A DNA stretch of 54,278 bases, taken from Gnetum montanum (lineage: Eukaryota > Streptophyta > Gnetopsida > Gnetales > Gnetaceae). The stretch covers positions 466,555 through 520,832 of the forward strand of contig MNCI01011487.1 in the NCBI GenBank assembly GCA_015680685.1, written 5' to 3'. This document shows, one piece after another, positions 24,650 to 37,203 of this stretch. Each line of letters opens with the position of its first letter. Position 1 is the stretch's first letter. The notes beneath the pieces were generated by a model that saw nothing but the letters and a program-made list of their open reading frames with translations, was not told the origin of the DNA and did not search any database. The position numbers and the translations under genes are program-made.

Positions 24650-25400
24650 TAATGTGTTATTCCTTGGATGACCCTTATCTTTTTTGGGTCTACCTTAATT
24701 CCTTTTTGTGAAATTTAGTGCCCTATCATGATGCCTTATTGGATCATGAGATGGCCTTTTTGCTAGTTAAGCTGTAGGTTTGTCTCAACACATCTCTTTA
24801 GTACTTGCTCAAGTCGGTCTAAGGCTTGCTCAAATGTAGCTTCATAGGTTGATAAGTCATCCATGAAAACTTCAACACCACTATCAATTTTTTGTTGAAA
24901 AATACTAAGGATAAAGTGTTGAAATGTTGTAGAGGCATTACATAGAAAAAATAGCATCTTATAGTATGCAAAAGTCCCCCAAGGACTCATGAATGTTGTC
25001 TTGGCTTGGCCTTCTAGTGTAATTTGGATTTGGTTATAGCCACTATAACTATCCAAAAAACTATAATAATAATTCCTAGATATGGTGTCTAATACTTGAT
25101 CCATAAATGGCAAAGGAAAGTGATCCTTAAATGTTTCCATGTTTAACAACCTAAAGTCAATGCAAATTGCCATTTACCATCCTTCTTTGGTACAATTACG
25201 AGTGGGCTAATCCACTTACTATCTATGATTGGATAGATAAACCATGCCTTGAGGAGTTGCTCTATTTCCTCCTTAATGATCTACTTCAATTTTGGATTTA
25301 GCTACCTTTGCGACTACCTTCTAGGCTTCATGGCTGGGTTAGTGTGAATGTGTTATTGCCATATCCTTGGATTGATTCCTGTTAGTTCTAGATATAACCA
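24650..25400 (-). pseudogene. Reverse transcriptase of B pol, decayed
   Basis: The longest pol fragment is open at 25173-24763. CIDFRLLNMETFKDHFPLPF leads to DSYSGYNQIQITLEGQAKTT, WGTFAYYKMLF, NASTTFQHFILSIF, and EVFMDDLS, which keeps the catalytic DD. The pattern is Athila/Tat type. The finger region upstream (25400-25180) is broken by stops. The best of the RT copies for family placement. Confidence 0.9.
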
Positions 25401-25779
25401 AATGAAGGTTGTTAACCATTTATTCATCACTTCCAATAACTTTTCTTTTTGTTCAAGAGCAAGTTTGGCATTAATGATGACTATATTACCATTCTTTAAA
25501 AATGCATACACCATTCTGACTGGTAAAGTTTTGAGTTCTAAGGGCTCCTACTTGAAGTGATCAAGGATCTCAAACTCTCCCCAACAATTATCATCATCTT
25601 CATTAGAGAGTTGGGAATGGACTTGTTTCATTATCATCATCTCCCCACAAGTTAAGCTCTTAGTTGGCTCCATCATATTGTGTTGCTATCTGAATCAGCT
25701 ATTAGTCATTGAGTCCCCTCCTACTTTGTGGCTACTATGTATAGACATCATTGAATATTAACTTCTTGCACTCACTGAT

Positions 25780-26300
25780 TGCATGCCTTAATGTATGTGC
25801 TTTTGATGGACCAAATCTTTTACACACAATTGCACTCATTGTTGAGGTATGTGATGCATGGAATATGCTTCTTTTCAAATTTTTCTAATTCATTATCCTT
25901 AGATATTTTAAGAGATAGATCCCTTATACCCATTTGTGCATTGACTGTGCTTAACCAAGCCCTTTCCATGATGATGGGGAAGTCACTATTACAGTTTTCC
26001 ACCTTGATTACCAAAACATTAGTAGAATAGGACCACCCACAAACTATGGTCACAATGTCCTCTACTAATCCCAAAGGGATTGTAATCAATTGATTTGCTA
26101 ATTCTAAATGGATGTTTCTCTTCTTAAGAGGTGGTCAGTTCTAAGCTTTGTACATATCATGGGAGATGAGGTTAACTTTAGAACTAGAGTTAAGAAGAGC
26201 CTTGCATGGCTCTTATCCAACAATTTGTAGAAAGATGAATGAAATTCCTAGATTAGATATTTTTGTAGGAAGGTTGCTAGCCTTGATCTAGTTAGAAACA
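25780..26300 (-). pseudogene. Aspartic protease of B, decayed
   Basis: Matches A and E: LLNSSSKVN at the active site (Asn where E has Asp), ITIPLGLVEDIVTIVCGWSY at 26089-26030, then FPIIMERAWLSTV and IRDLSLKISK. Frame breaks before 26089. Follows gag and precedes RT, as in A. Confidence 0.8.
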
Positions 26301-28803
26301 ACATGATTTAGCATTATAGTGTGGATCTTAGGAAACACTTGGTTTGAAGGGTGCTTGAAGGTATTTGATGTAGAAGATGAGGGTACTGAAGATGCAGGGA
26401 AATTAGCTAGAGTAGATTGTGAGGGCTGGAGAGGACTACTGGGCTGAAGTAAAGGTTGTTTCCTTGATCGATTATCCAGACCACTTGGTTGAAAAATTGG
26501 TTGTGAGTGTACAGCCCTTGTAGCATTTCATTGCTACAACTATGGAGGAATTTCACTCGACATGGATGGAGCAAGAGGTAACTAAATTAAAGGTGGAGGT
26601 GTAGGTGTAGAAGGATGTGGAGGATGATAAGGATACTAATATGGGTTTTCCCCTCAAGTAGATGATGAATGTGTTCAGTGGTACTCTAGAGGGTAATAGT
26701 GATGCTAGAATGATGAATGACTTGTTGAACTTCTAGCGGAGATGGGTTGTTGAACATAGTACCTGTATGGATCTGGTTGCCTATAAGGGTACTACTACCT
26801 TGGTGGTGGCATTCTCCATAATTGTGCTTAGTACCACTCTTGGTACTATTCATAAGGTTGTGAAGGAGTTCCACTTGGGTAGTAAGCTTGTTGTTGCTAG
26901 TGGAACTATCCTAAACTACCTTGAGGATAAGACAATTGTATTGGAGCTTGCCTATGTGCTAGGCGGGGGTTCAATGGATACACTCCAGACTCTTGTAAGT
27001 GTGACACCACAAGGAAACATCCATTTGGATGTTCATATTGATAGATGTCACATTTGGTTTTATCATTAGAGTCAAACTTCACAACTTCCTCTATTGTAGC
27101 AGCTTTGCCCTTACCTCTTTGGTAGGCACATTCAGCTTCTTTTTTCCATCTAGGATTACGATCACTATTTTGCTCTTTGGATTCTTCAGCAATTTTCAAA
27201 GTAGCTTGAAACTTTTCATCCAAAGAGTCCCATAACTTTTCAACCTTGGCTAAAATGTTAGAAATAGATTTTTGGATAGGCAAGGTTTTTCTGTTCACCA
27301 CGTTATCAAGTGGTGAGTCCTCCTCGATGCAAAATTGGACTTCTCATTTTCTAATGGATGGATCCATATCATACTCTTCAGCACTCTCCCTTTTTTATAG
27401 CTCATCTTCTTCTTTCATTACCTACTCAGTTAGCCTTTATATCTAATGAGCTCTCATTTTAGACAATCTCCCTTAGGCATACATCTCAAGGGTTCTTCTT
27501 GTTTCTGCCCTGAGCCCACCTATGATGTGGCAAAGTTTTTCCCTCTGCAAGCAATCATGGGTAAGACATTTGTGTAGGAGTGAATGATATTGACCCATGG
27601 CAGCATCCAAGGGTTCATGTGTTCCTTGTTTGTAGCCTTGCATTTTCCTTCTCAGATTCAACACTCTAGAGTATGTTTGATATTTTTCATTGAATAGTTC
27701 TAACATGGTACTCCATCTTTGGATAGATTCCGATTCTAAGGACTAGTACTAGCTTTTGGCTTTTTTTAATAAGTGTTCTTGGGAAAACCTTGAGTTTCTA
27801 CCACTCATTCTTGATATTTTGTAAGATACAAGCATCTTGAAAAGCTTGAAAATATGTCTATGGATCAAAGTTGTATCCCCACTCAAATCTTAGAATATTG
27901 TTCATGTCTAGGTGCTTGATTCAACTATCCTTCATATGCCTAGCTAGAATTCTTACTGCCTCTACAATGTTAAGCATACTTCGAGTTGCTAGTAAAGGTT
28001 CATCATCATTGTTGCATCGATCATGCCAATGATGGTTTCGGCCACCCCTTCAGTTTTAGTAGCCTTCATGGTCATTATGATTTTGTTGATCACCTTCATC
28101 ATGGTTGTTTTGATGGTGGCTTCTATGAGAACCATCAGATGAAGAGGAATGTTTGGAATCAAATGAAGAGGATAAAGAGGAAGGTGTACTATCACCACCA
28201 CTGTGGTGTCTTCCATCACTCTTACAGTTTTTACAATATCCATCGTTAGATCCCTTGTTATTTCGATGTTTGCCTGAGTCCCTACCTTGGATATCATTCC
28301 TTTTTGAACCCGGTCTATGAATAGTAGATCATAGGTTCAATTTCACACCCTCACCATCATTAGTAGGGGGTGGAGAATCTTCATGTTAAGAACCTTCCAA
28401 GGGACGGTCCTCATTGTCTTCTTGATCTAGTAGGAACAAGGGGTTAGTGAAATATTTTCCCTTTATGGCTTCATGGAGTCTCTCTTGATGTTTATCTTGC
28501 TTACATTATATTTCAATGGGATGATAGTTCTGAGTGTCATATCCATCCACAACGTATTCTTCATGAAGATCTATTATGCCCAACTTATTAAGGATTTTAA
28601 TTAGCATTCCAGGAAAAAATCTATCAAGGCACGGGGGGTGAAAAACAACATTTCCCTCCATATCACGCCATCGCATTTGTTCATCTTGATGTATGATGAA
28701 GGTGAAATTTGGTACAAACTCATTTGGATGAGTGTATACCACCTTGTATTCTTGTGGGACTGGTGGTTTAGTATCATCATGCTTATGAGAAGAAGAAGAA
28801 ATT
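26301..28803 (-). pseudogene. Gag of B, decayed
   Basis: The start codon seems lost: the codon in the ATG position (about 28803) reads ATT, followed by four Ser and His-Lys. Blocks: VVYTHPNEFVPNFTF and RWRDMEGNVVFHPPCLDRFF (28742-28560); capsid-like EKYQTYSRVLNLRRKMQGYK with ETRRTLEMYA (27706-27473); nucleocapsid KCDIYQYEHPNGCF then HLQESGVYPLNP (about 27060-27000); Pro/Gln-rich linker toward the protease. The charged linker between N-terminal and capsid blocks contains AAG/GTAGGG on the minus strand at about 28283-28291, a candidate splice donor also found in A and E. Confidence 0.8.
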
Positions 28804-28936
28804 TTGTAAAATGAAATGAAATTGTCAATGTGCTTTTGTAATCTATGTATAGTGGTAATGATATGGACCTTTAGGTTCGTACAATGATATTAATGGTATT
28901 CACTTAGTCCTAAATAGCACACGTTCCACAAACAAA

Positions 28937-28955
28937 GTCCTCGGTAATGGTGCCA
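28937..28955 (-). other. Primer-binding site of B (tRNA-Asp-like)
   Basis: Minus strand TGGCACCATTACCGAGGAC, one base from the LTR edge; a decayed version of the Athila tRNA-Asp site. Confidence 0.85.
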
Positions 28956-28956
28956 A

Positions 28957-29886
28957 TGATGAGTGGCGAGGTACCCCTATACCCAACCATATGAATGACG
29001 AAGTGTTCACATGCAACTTAGTCAAATTTTGTGGACTTTATCATTTCCAATGCACTAGCCTTTTAGGAAGTGTATCGTGTCTTAAGGGCAATCGTTATCC
29101 TCCCAATTACATGTGATGCATGTTGATATGGTTAAGTATAACTGAGGCATCCAATTTTTATCATATTGTATTTTATGTTTGGGTGCTTGAAATGTAGATA
29201 AAAGGAATTGGATTAAGTAATCTAAATTAATTAACTAAATACTATTATGCTAATCCTAACATAATTTTCTGTTCCCACTTTCCATACATGTCTTGAACCC
29301 CCGTATCCACTGCTGGGTGACCAAACGTTATGCTACTGGGCATATCAAGCAATAACATTTTTGGGATTACCAAGTGAATACATGTTACGCTCGAAGCAAT
29401 CATACTTATGTATTTAATCTAGCTAGCTTAATAATCTCATTAACTCAATTTCTAGAAAATAATTGAGAATAATTAACATATAATTGAAAACATTGAATGC
29501 ATAAATAAAAAGAGCTAATCTATCCAAAGTGCTACAAGGTTTATCAGAAAGCTTGTCTTTATTGCCACATACACTGTCGTGCTTAGGTACAATAATGCTC
29601 AAATAAAGATTCGTACACTCAATGACTCCTGCTGTAGGCACTCAAGGAAAAGATTCTAACTTTCAAATGGAAAAAATGCAAGAGCTTTGTTACAATTGAA
29701 AAATGGACTCCCCATAAATGCGACGGGTAGGCATGTATTTATAGGTGATGGATAGACACTACATCAATGAGGCATCATTGACATAGATCAAAATGTGTCA
29801 ACAGGGACTCATGGATGAGGCTCATCAATGTGGTCTATTGCATTAATGAGACCTCATCAACGCAGCCAACCAATGATAACTCATTG
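28957..29886 (-). repeat. 5' LTR of B
   Basis: 930 bases. Plus-strand start TGATGAGTGGCGAGGTACC, shared with E's LTR end (GGTACCTCGCCACTCATCA on the other strand). The outer end is CTCATTG in place of CTCATCA. U3 words TCAATG/TTAATG/TCAACG start at 29825, 29843 and 29857 (steps 18, 14), as in its 3' LTR. Confidence 0.9.
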
Positions 29887-29969
29887 GTGTTGCTAAAATT
29901 TTCTAGTCCTCTAGATTATTATCTACGATGTTTCTTACATGTGGCTCATTACTAGATGATAGATCTTAG
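29887..29969 (-). pseudogene. Short C fragment between B and F
   Basis: About 80 bases left between the two insertions. By position this belongs to C's third ORF; it is too short to confirm by similarity. Confidence 0.4.
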
Positions 29970-30885
29970 TAAGGACCAAGAACATAGAAGGGGGTTGAAT
30001 AAGTTCCCCAATTTGAACAACCAAGATAACTAAACCTACATAGAAATTTACATGGTTTTCCAACTTGGGTACTTCCATACTCAAAGGGTAGAATCCTTGC
30101 ATACCTCTAAACTTTGTTCCTTGAAAAATGTGATTTATAGGTCATCACAATCTTTATAATGATGTTAGCTCTACATAGATTTTTTTCTCACTGGAAACAC
30201 ACTCAACCCCATAAGGTCCTAAGAAGCTCACATGATGTCTTCCTACAAGAAGCACATCAACCTCACAAGGATACAAAGAGAGAAAAGAATCAAGTAGATA
30301 GTGTAAATACACTTTACAAATTCCCCACCTTGAAGTTCTTACAAAAATAATTCACTTGATGTAAACAATGATTGAATATCTAGTGAACAATGCTTGTATT
30401 ATTTGAAAGGATTCAATTCTATTTTATAGCCTTTCTATTTCCAAGTAGTCTTCAAAATTTGTAAATTGGCTAGGAAATGGCTAGTTGAAATGTCCCATTC
30501 GAGCTTGGAGCATCTCTATGAACACTAGCCACTTACAAGTGGGACATTTCATTTAAAATTTGGACATCTTGCTTGGAACATCCCAGTTGAGACATCTTAT
30601 TAGTAATTGGGACATCTATTGATTTTGTAGGACATCTAACTTGAAAGTGAGTCTTCATCTTTGGGACATCTTTATGCATCCTTAAAATCTTTCATCATGG
30701 TTGAGACTTCTTGTCATCTCAACATAGCTCTCATCTTGGTCTCATCTAACTCATTGTCTTGACATCATGAAGCTATTGTTTCAAACATGATTTCTTCATC
30801 TTATCATCATCATGATTTTGTCTTTCCAAAGTCCTACAAGACCATAAGAACATTTTCCACATTCTCCATTTTCTAAGGTTTTCCA
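29970..30885 (-). repeat. 3' LTR of F
   Basis: Aligns with 35147-36148 with small deletions. The outer edge is taken at TAAGGACC; the inner edge at about 30885, by comparison with the end of the other LTR at ...TAAGGTTTTAACA. Bases 30886-31133 are the short spacer between the pol stop and the LTR and contain AAGGGGAGG (minus strand, about 30940), the likely PPT. Confidence 0.8.
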
Positions 30886-30901
30886 AAACCTTAGAAAATG
30901 G
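30866..30901. repeat. 36-bp perfect palindrome at F LTR edge
   Basis: Two 17-base arms, CCATTTTCTAAGGTTTT and its exact complement, around a CC centre. One arm is the LTR end, also found at the far end of the other LTR (36128-36144); the second arm occurs only here. Confidence 0.85.
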
Positions 30902-31133
30902 ATTAGCATAAAAGCACATAAAAGAAAAATAGACCTCCCCTTGTGGGACATTAGCAAAAAATAAGTCTCCCTAGGAAAATTCCCCCTAAAAATATGCTAT
31001 AATTCTTATTTTTGTATTTATTTTTATGTATGTATTTTTGTATTTTTAGTTTTACTTTAAAAGAAATAAAAAAAATTACCTACCTCATAGGACAAGGTCC
31101 AATTCCCATGTCTTTTCACAAAGAAGTTAGTTA

Positions 31134-32600
31134 TCACTCATCAAGAGGCTTGGTGAAGCCATCAACATGTTGACTATTTGTTCGAATGTATTCAAAATTT
31201 ATATGTCCAAGCTAAGTGATTCTCATATGAAATGATGTTAAATTTCAATGTTTTTTGTATGTGAATGTTGAATAAGATTCTTTTTCATGTTAATTTCACT
31301 GCTATTATCATTGAAGATAGGTGTGCAATTTAATTAGATTCCTAAATCATAGAGAGTTTCCTTCATTTATAAAATTTGTGCACAATAGCTTTCAACGAAA
31401 ATGTATTCTACTTCTATCATAGAAAGTGTCATAGATGTTTGCTACTTTATTACCTAAGATGCGAGACTTTTTTTTTTTTAGAAAGAAGCAATTTCCACTT
31501 GTGCTCCAACAATCATTTTACAAAATTCCCAATTTGCATCATAATACTTTGCAAGATCAAGTAAGCAATCCTTTGAATACCAAAGTTCCCAGTCAATAGA
31601 ACCTTTTAAATAATGAAAAATTCATTTAGTAGCTTTTAAATATGATTCTTGGGATTAGCTTCATACCTAGCAAAAATTCCAACACTTAAGGGTCTATCAG
31701 GTCTATTAGGCTTTAAGTAAAGTAAACTAACAATCATACCTCTATAATTTTTAAGATCAATAAACTTTTCTTGTTCATCTTTAGTAAGATTGAGGTTTGT
31801 AGCCATAAGTATAGTTTTTGCCTTCACATCGACCAATTTGAGTCTATATAAAAGATCTTTGATGGTCTTAGTTTGACAAATGAAGGTTCCACCTTTCATT
31901 TGATTAATTTTAAAGCCAAGAAAGTTATTAAGTTCTCCCATCATGCCCATTTCAAACTCTATTTGCATAAGATCTAAGAATTTTTTGTATAAAATCTCAT
32001 TAGTAGCTCAAAATATAATATCATCAACATGAATTTATATAATAAGTAAATATTTACCTTCATGTTTAAGAAATTAGGTAACAACTACCCTACCTCTTTC
32101 AAAATCATTAGATATGAGATAATGTGAAAGTCTATCATACCCAGCTCTAGGAGCTTGTTTAAGCTCGTAGAGAGCCTTCTTTAGTTTGAAAACATAATCT
32201 AGATGAATTGGATTGACAAATCTTTTAGGTTGCTCAACATAAAATTCCTCTTAAATAGTTCCATTCAAAATGGAACTCTTCACATCCATTTAATAAAACT
32301 TGATGTTTTTAATACTTGCATGGGCTAAGAAAAGTCAAATGGATTCAAGTCTATCCACAAGAGTAAAAGTTTCATAAAAATCAATTCCCTCTTACTAATT
32401 GTATCCTTTAGCAACTAACTTGACTTTCTTCTTAACAATGTTGCCATTTTCATCAATTTTATTTCTAAAAATTTATTTTTTTCTAATAATTTATTTGTGA
32501 TGAAATTTAGGAGTTACTTCCCATACATCATTTCTAGTAAATTGATTCAATTCCTCTTGCATTGTTGAAATTAATCCTTCCTCTAATCCTAACTCTTTAA
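31134..32600 (-). pseudogene. F pol: reverse transcriptase and RNase H, decayed
   Basis: RT C-terminal half open at 31968-31636: MMGELNNFLGFKINQMKGGT, KTIKDLLYRL, then FIDLKNYRGMIVSLLYLKPN and GIFARYEANPKNH. Upstream blocks (32600-31980) hold the copia RT core in broken frames. RNase H follows: KYYDANWEFCKMIVG, and the end NSQHVDGFTKPLDE with stop TGA at 31136-31134. It would synthesise cDNA and remove RNA. The RNase H is in poorer condition than RT. Confidence 0.85.
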
Positions 32601-32949
32601 ATTTTTTGGTTCAAGTGGTGAAATATAGGCAACATAAGCACATATCTCTTTTATTTTGATCCTAGCTTAAATTCTTTCTTTTACTTTTCTAGTAACATCA
32701 TTGAGAGAATATGATCTATGGAGTCTAGGCCTTTTGGGTTGATTTAGAGAAGTAACCTCATGCTCACTTTCTATTTTAGAATCTTTATCATTTTATACTT
32801 GGAAATGGCTAGATATCTTTTGGATAAAAACTTCTTCACCATTAGATTATGCAATAGAACCATTAATATAATCTATTTTAACATTTATAGTTTTCTCCAT
32901 AGTATTAGCTCTTTTATTGAAAAATTTGTAAGCCCTAATAATAGTTGAA

Positions 32950-33900
32950 TATCCTAGTAAAATTCCCTCATTAGTTTGGGATAAAATTTTCTTAAAGCAT
33001 CTTTATCATTATGAATATAAAATTTTGAGCTAAAAACATGAAAATAACAAATATATAGCTTTCTACTAGTCCATAAGTTATATGGAGTTTTTGTAGTGAA
33101 TCTTCTTACCATAAATCTATTGGAGACATAGTAAGCAATATTGATCGCTTCAACCCAAAAGTGATAAGGAAGATTTTTGTCATTCAAGATCGTTCTTCCC
33201 ATTTCATATAAGATCCTATTCTTCCTTTCCACAATACCATTCTATTAAGTCTTACAGGCCAAAAATTTATGTTGAATGCCATTCATTTGATAGTATTGTT
33301 CAGATTTAGCATTCTTGAATTCTCCACCGCTATCACTTTTGATGATCTTAATACCATAACCTTTTTCATTTTGTATCTGATTACAAATTCTCATAAAATG
33401 ATCAAAAACTTCATCCTTGTGATATAAGAAAGAAACCCAAGTATTTCATGAGAAATCATCCAAAAAAATAGTTAGAAAATACCTTTTCTTTCCTAAAATA
33501 AGAGTATGAAAAGGACCAACCAAATCCATGTGAAGTAAATCTAAAGGATGAGAGGTAGAGATGTAATTTTTCTTACCAAACCTTACCCTTGTTTGCTTTT
33601 CTTTCTAACAAGATTCATAAGTATTCAAAGAGAAATTCTTGATTTTGGATAACCCTCTAACCATTTCTTTTGAGATAAGAGTTTGAAGAATGTCTTTGTT
33701 TATGTGACCTAGTTTCCTATGCCACATAAAAAAGTCATTTGTACTACTAATCAAGAACTTAGATTCAAGGTAAAGGTTATCTCCAAAAATAGTAGTATAA
33801 ACATTTTCCTTTCTATTTCCCTCTATAATAACTTTTTTAGATAGCAATTCTTTAACTTTACAAGTATCTTTTGAAAAGGTGACATCAAAATTTGAATCAC
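32950..33900 (-). pseudogene. F pol: GAG-pre-integrase and integrase, decayed
   Basis: Open at 33847-33605 with FMWHRKLGHINKDILQTL, the GAG-pre-integrase HHCC start, and at 33232-32954 with MERKNRILYEMGRTILNDKN, HFWVEAINIAYYVSNR, TPYNLWTSRK and YFHVFSSKFY, the copia integrase C-terminal core. The catalytic part between (33600-33240) is split by stops, with KLVGPFHTLILGKKR and EYLGFFL-like phrases visible. Confidence 0.9.
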
Positions 33901-35130
33901 AAAGTTAACTAATACTAAGAAAATTATGTTTTATTCTTTCAACAAAAAATACTTGATTAATAGTAGGTTGACCATTACCTTTACCTCCAATGGTACCAAT
34001 ACGTTTAATTTGAGATTCTAGGTCATATCCAAAGGTGGCAATTTTAGCTCTATTCTGAAAATTGTACAAATTGAGATTTCTCTTCTACCATATGTCCTGA
34101 AAAACCATTGTCAATGTATCATGTGCTTTTTTTAACAACAGAGAGTGCAACTTGTGCAATCATTCCTTATTTAGAACTCTTCTAGTTTTACCTCCAAACT
34201 TACTTTTCCTACAAAACACCTTTTCTAGACTCTTTTGGAAAAGACCAAGTGTAGTGTTTTAACCATAAATAATGACAAGCCTAAACATGTCAAATTTTCC
34301 CATTATAGAAACAAATTATGTTTTTAAATTTAGCTAAATTATCAAACCTGGGAGAATATTTGTTTAAATTTGCAAGACCTGATGATGATTCTTTGAGGTA
34401 TAGATATCTTTAATCTTAACCTCTCTCTTGAGTGTATCTTTCAAAGTTGAGATTTTCATCTAAAAATTTCTTTTTAGTTTGCTCAACATCACTTGTTAAC
34501 TTTTGAACCTCATTCATTAGATTTGAGTTTTCTTTCTTAACATATAAATAATTATAATTAAGAGTTGCAATTTTTATTTCCTTATCATACAAAATCTCTT
34601 TCATTTTTAAACAGAAATTTTGAAAGGAAATAAGCTCATTACAAAGTAACTCATACCTTTCTTCCAAAGTAATCTCATCTTCTTTAGCATCACCATAAGA
34701 TGTTGGATCATTAATGGATTCTTGATTTTCCAAAGTAAGACATAAATAATGAAAGTCTGTGGATGCATAGCTAGTTTTTTTCTTTTTCATGCCACCTAGT
34801 ATTAATGTTGGTAGTTCTTATTTCTTTACTAAACTTCTCTTCATGCAACCTACAAGTACAAGATCTTTTAGAGGCCATATTTCCTTTTCCATCACATATC
34901 CAATATTTCATAGACAAATTATTATGATAAAAAAAGTTACATTGCTTACCTCTTGCCTTATCTTTATGGTAGATGAACTAAATGTAGCTCTCCAAGATCA
35001 ATTTGATAAATCTTATTAATCTACCTCTCCAATGTGTAAAGTTAAATTCATCTATATTTGGTGGATTTTTGTATGATATCCCTTTCGTCTTTCACTCTTG
35101 AGAAGTTTAAGATCCAAAATATGAGAGTAA
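33901..35130 (-). pseudogene. F gag and protease, decayed
   Basis: A 124-codon open piece at 34790-34416 is charged and coiled-coil-like (ERYELLCNELISFQNFCLKM; NSNLMNEVQKLTSDVEQTKK), as in SIRE/Tork gag C-termini. A decayed knuckle lies near 34330-34270 (CFYNGKFDMFRL in place of a CxxC-HxxxC motif). Protease would lie at about 34200-33900, too broken to show the active site. Confidence 0.6.
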
Positions 35131-35144
35131 TGGCTCTCATAACA
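35131..35144 (-). other. Primer-binding site of F (tRNA-Met-like)
   Basis: Minus strand TGTTATGAGAGCCA next to the LTR. Compare TGGTATCAGAGCC, complementary to initiator tRNA-Met; two bases are missing and one is changed. Confidence 0.65.
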
Positions 35145-35146
35145 CT

Positions 35147-36148
35147 TAAGGACCAAGAACTTAGAAGGGGGTTTGAATAAGTTTCCCAATTTGAACAACC
35201 AAAACTACATATAAATTTATGTGGTTTCCCATATTGTGTACTTCCACACTTGGAGGGTAGAATCCTTGGATACCTTTTGACTTTCTTCTTTCAAAAATAT
35301 GATTTAGAGGACACCACAACCTTTACAATGATGTGAGCTTGACATGGAGTTTTCTCTCACTGGAAACATACTTAACCCCATAAGGTCCCAATAAGCTTAC
35401 AAGATGCCTTCTCACAAGAAGCACATCAAGCCTGTAGGACTACAAAGAAAGAAAAAGAATCAAAGAGATAGTGTAACTACACTTTACAAATTCTTGGCTT
35501 TGAACTTCTCACAAAAATAATTTACAACTAATCTCAAATTTTGGAACAAAAATAATTCACTTGATGTATACAATGATTGAATATCCAATGAATAGTTCTT
35601 GTATTTTTTACAAAGATTTAATTCTATTTTATAGCCCTTTTGTTTCCAAATAGCCTTCAAAACTCATGCAATAGCTAGGAAATGGCTAGTTGGAATGTCC
35701 CATTTGAGCTTGAAACATCTCTTTGAAAAATGGCCACTTGCAGGTGGGACATCCCACTAAAAATTTGGACATCTCACTTGGGACATCCCAGCTAGGGTGT
35801 CTCATCAGTAATTGGGATGTCTAGTAAGGTTATAGGATGTCTTACCTAAAATCAAGTCTTCACCTTAGGACGTTTATTGATCTTTTGGGATGTCCAAGTA
35901 GATTACAAAACATCTTCATTTGGCTTATAGGCTTCATGCTTCCTTGAAATCTTCCATAATGGTTTAGACTTCTTGTCATCTCAACATAACTCTCATCTTG
36001 GTTTCATCTTGCTATTTGTCTTGAAACCATAAAGCTCTTGTCTCAAACATGATTTCTTCATCTTATCATCATCATGATTTTGTCTTTTCCAAGTCATACA
36101 AGACCACAAGCACATTCTCCACATTCTCCATTTTCTAAGGTTTTAACA
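35147..36148 (-). repeat. 5' LTR of F
   Basis: About 1 kb, paired with 29970-30885. The outer end is CTAAGGTTTTAACA (minus strand TGTTAAAACC). C sequence resumes at 36149. Confidence 0.8.
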
Positions 36149-37203
36149 TATCAAAAGATCAACACCTATGACTTGTTGCAGGAACATAAGTACTCAATTT
36201 TACATCACCTATTTTTGTCACAAGTGTACATTCTAAGACCTCAGCACTAGATAGTGATTCAACTTGATACTTTTTTACTAGTATAGGCTTTATTATTTTA
36301 GTGAATGCTACATGGAAAGCACTTCTAATCATATCATTGTATATTCTAATATCCCAAATTACTTGCAAAGTCCTGATGAAACATAAAAATGGAAGTATTA
36401 ACCTAGTGGTTTAATTCTCCTTAAAATTTACATTGGATCTCTACAAAAAGAAGATGAGCTATGTTTGTTGAATACTTCCTACTTGGTATGGTGCTCCCTC
36501 TTGCTAGATAGGTTAATATGCTATATAGGCACTTGATGGAATAGATGAGATAGGTTCCTATCTTCAAATAAATTTTCTCAATTGTTGATAGGGCTTCATA
36601 TTATTTCTCTTTGTCCCTATAGGCTTTCTCCAAACATTAATTTTTGGTATTATGATTAGACCAGGTAGAGATCACAATAGTCTCTATACCTATGTTATGA
36701 AATTCTAGCAGTATAGTAATGACTTTAATAGTTTAATATACTAGTATTTCCTTAATCTTTATTATGGTATTCTCTTGCTTAATATGTCAAAATTGGTATG
36801 TTTCACCTAGATACCATTCTCCATTACTTAGCAAAGTTGGCCAAGGTGGAGGAGCCTATAACTACTCATGTATCTCCTATGGTGAAAAATCTAAGAATGA
36901 TCCAAAATTAAGCTCTACAATTACACTAGTCATGAGAGATTTAATATTGATGGTCTCAATGAATACATTGAAAATTTTTATTTTCTTGTCTACTTCTAGA
37001 TTAGATGGTACTGCTACTTTTACTTATGAAAATTATTACTTTTTTGTACTTATGGCATGGGTTAATTCACTTAATGTTTCTATTCTTTCTCTTATGCATG
37101 GAATTATTATAGTTATTTTCACCTTTTTCCTCTATCATGTTCTCATGGCCTTTTCTCCATAAATTTTGAGGGTTCTTTTGCTTTAGGAACACATTTGGAT
37201 GTT
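36149..37203 (-). pseudogene. Third ORF of C, 5' portion
   Basis: Colinear with the first third of the A and B ORFs. A piece at 36368-36159 is open (IRIYNDMIRSAFHVAFTKII). A block near 36840-36920 corresponds to the GCCACATGGGACATACTGGC...AAGAATGGTCCAAAG region of A at 3150-3215. The equivalent start position (37203) reads ATA instead of ATG. Confidence 0.55.

Larger units (their letters stand above)
16673..29886 (-). mobile_element. Element B: Athila-like Ty3/gypsy retrotransposon
   Basis: Full-length decayed element of 13.2 kb, same layout as A: 3' LTR 16673-17496, third ORF, internal promoter block, spacer, INT, RH, RT, PR, gag, PBS 28937-28955, 5' LTR 28957-29886. The flanks GCATT (16668-16672) and GTGTT (29887-29891) could be a decayed 5-bp target duplication (two transitions). 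It is inserted in C's third ORF. Confidence 0.9.
29970..36148 (-). mobile_element. Element F: Ty1/copia retrotransposon
   Basis: Two LTRs (29970-30885 and 35147-36148) share most of their length, beginning AAGGACCAAGAAC.TAGAAGGGGGTT. Between them on the minus strand: PBS, gag, GAG-pre-integrase, integrase, RT and RNase H, the Ty1/copia order. RT wording (MMGELNNFLGFKI, NYRGMIVSLLYL) is of SIRE/Tork type. There is no room for an extra ORF after pol. Inserted in C. All frames broken. Confidence 0.9.

Noticed and set aside
28506-28828. Two overlapping minus ORFs in B gag as separate genes
   Set aside because: One is the gag N-terminal block, the other its shadow in another frame.
31441-31480. 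Poly-T tract as a SINE or retrogene tail
   Set aside because: It lies inside F's RNase H region, with no flanking duplication or pol III box seen.
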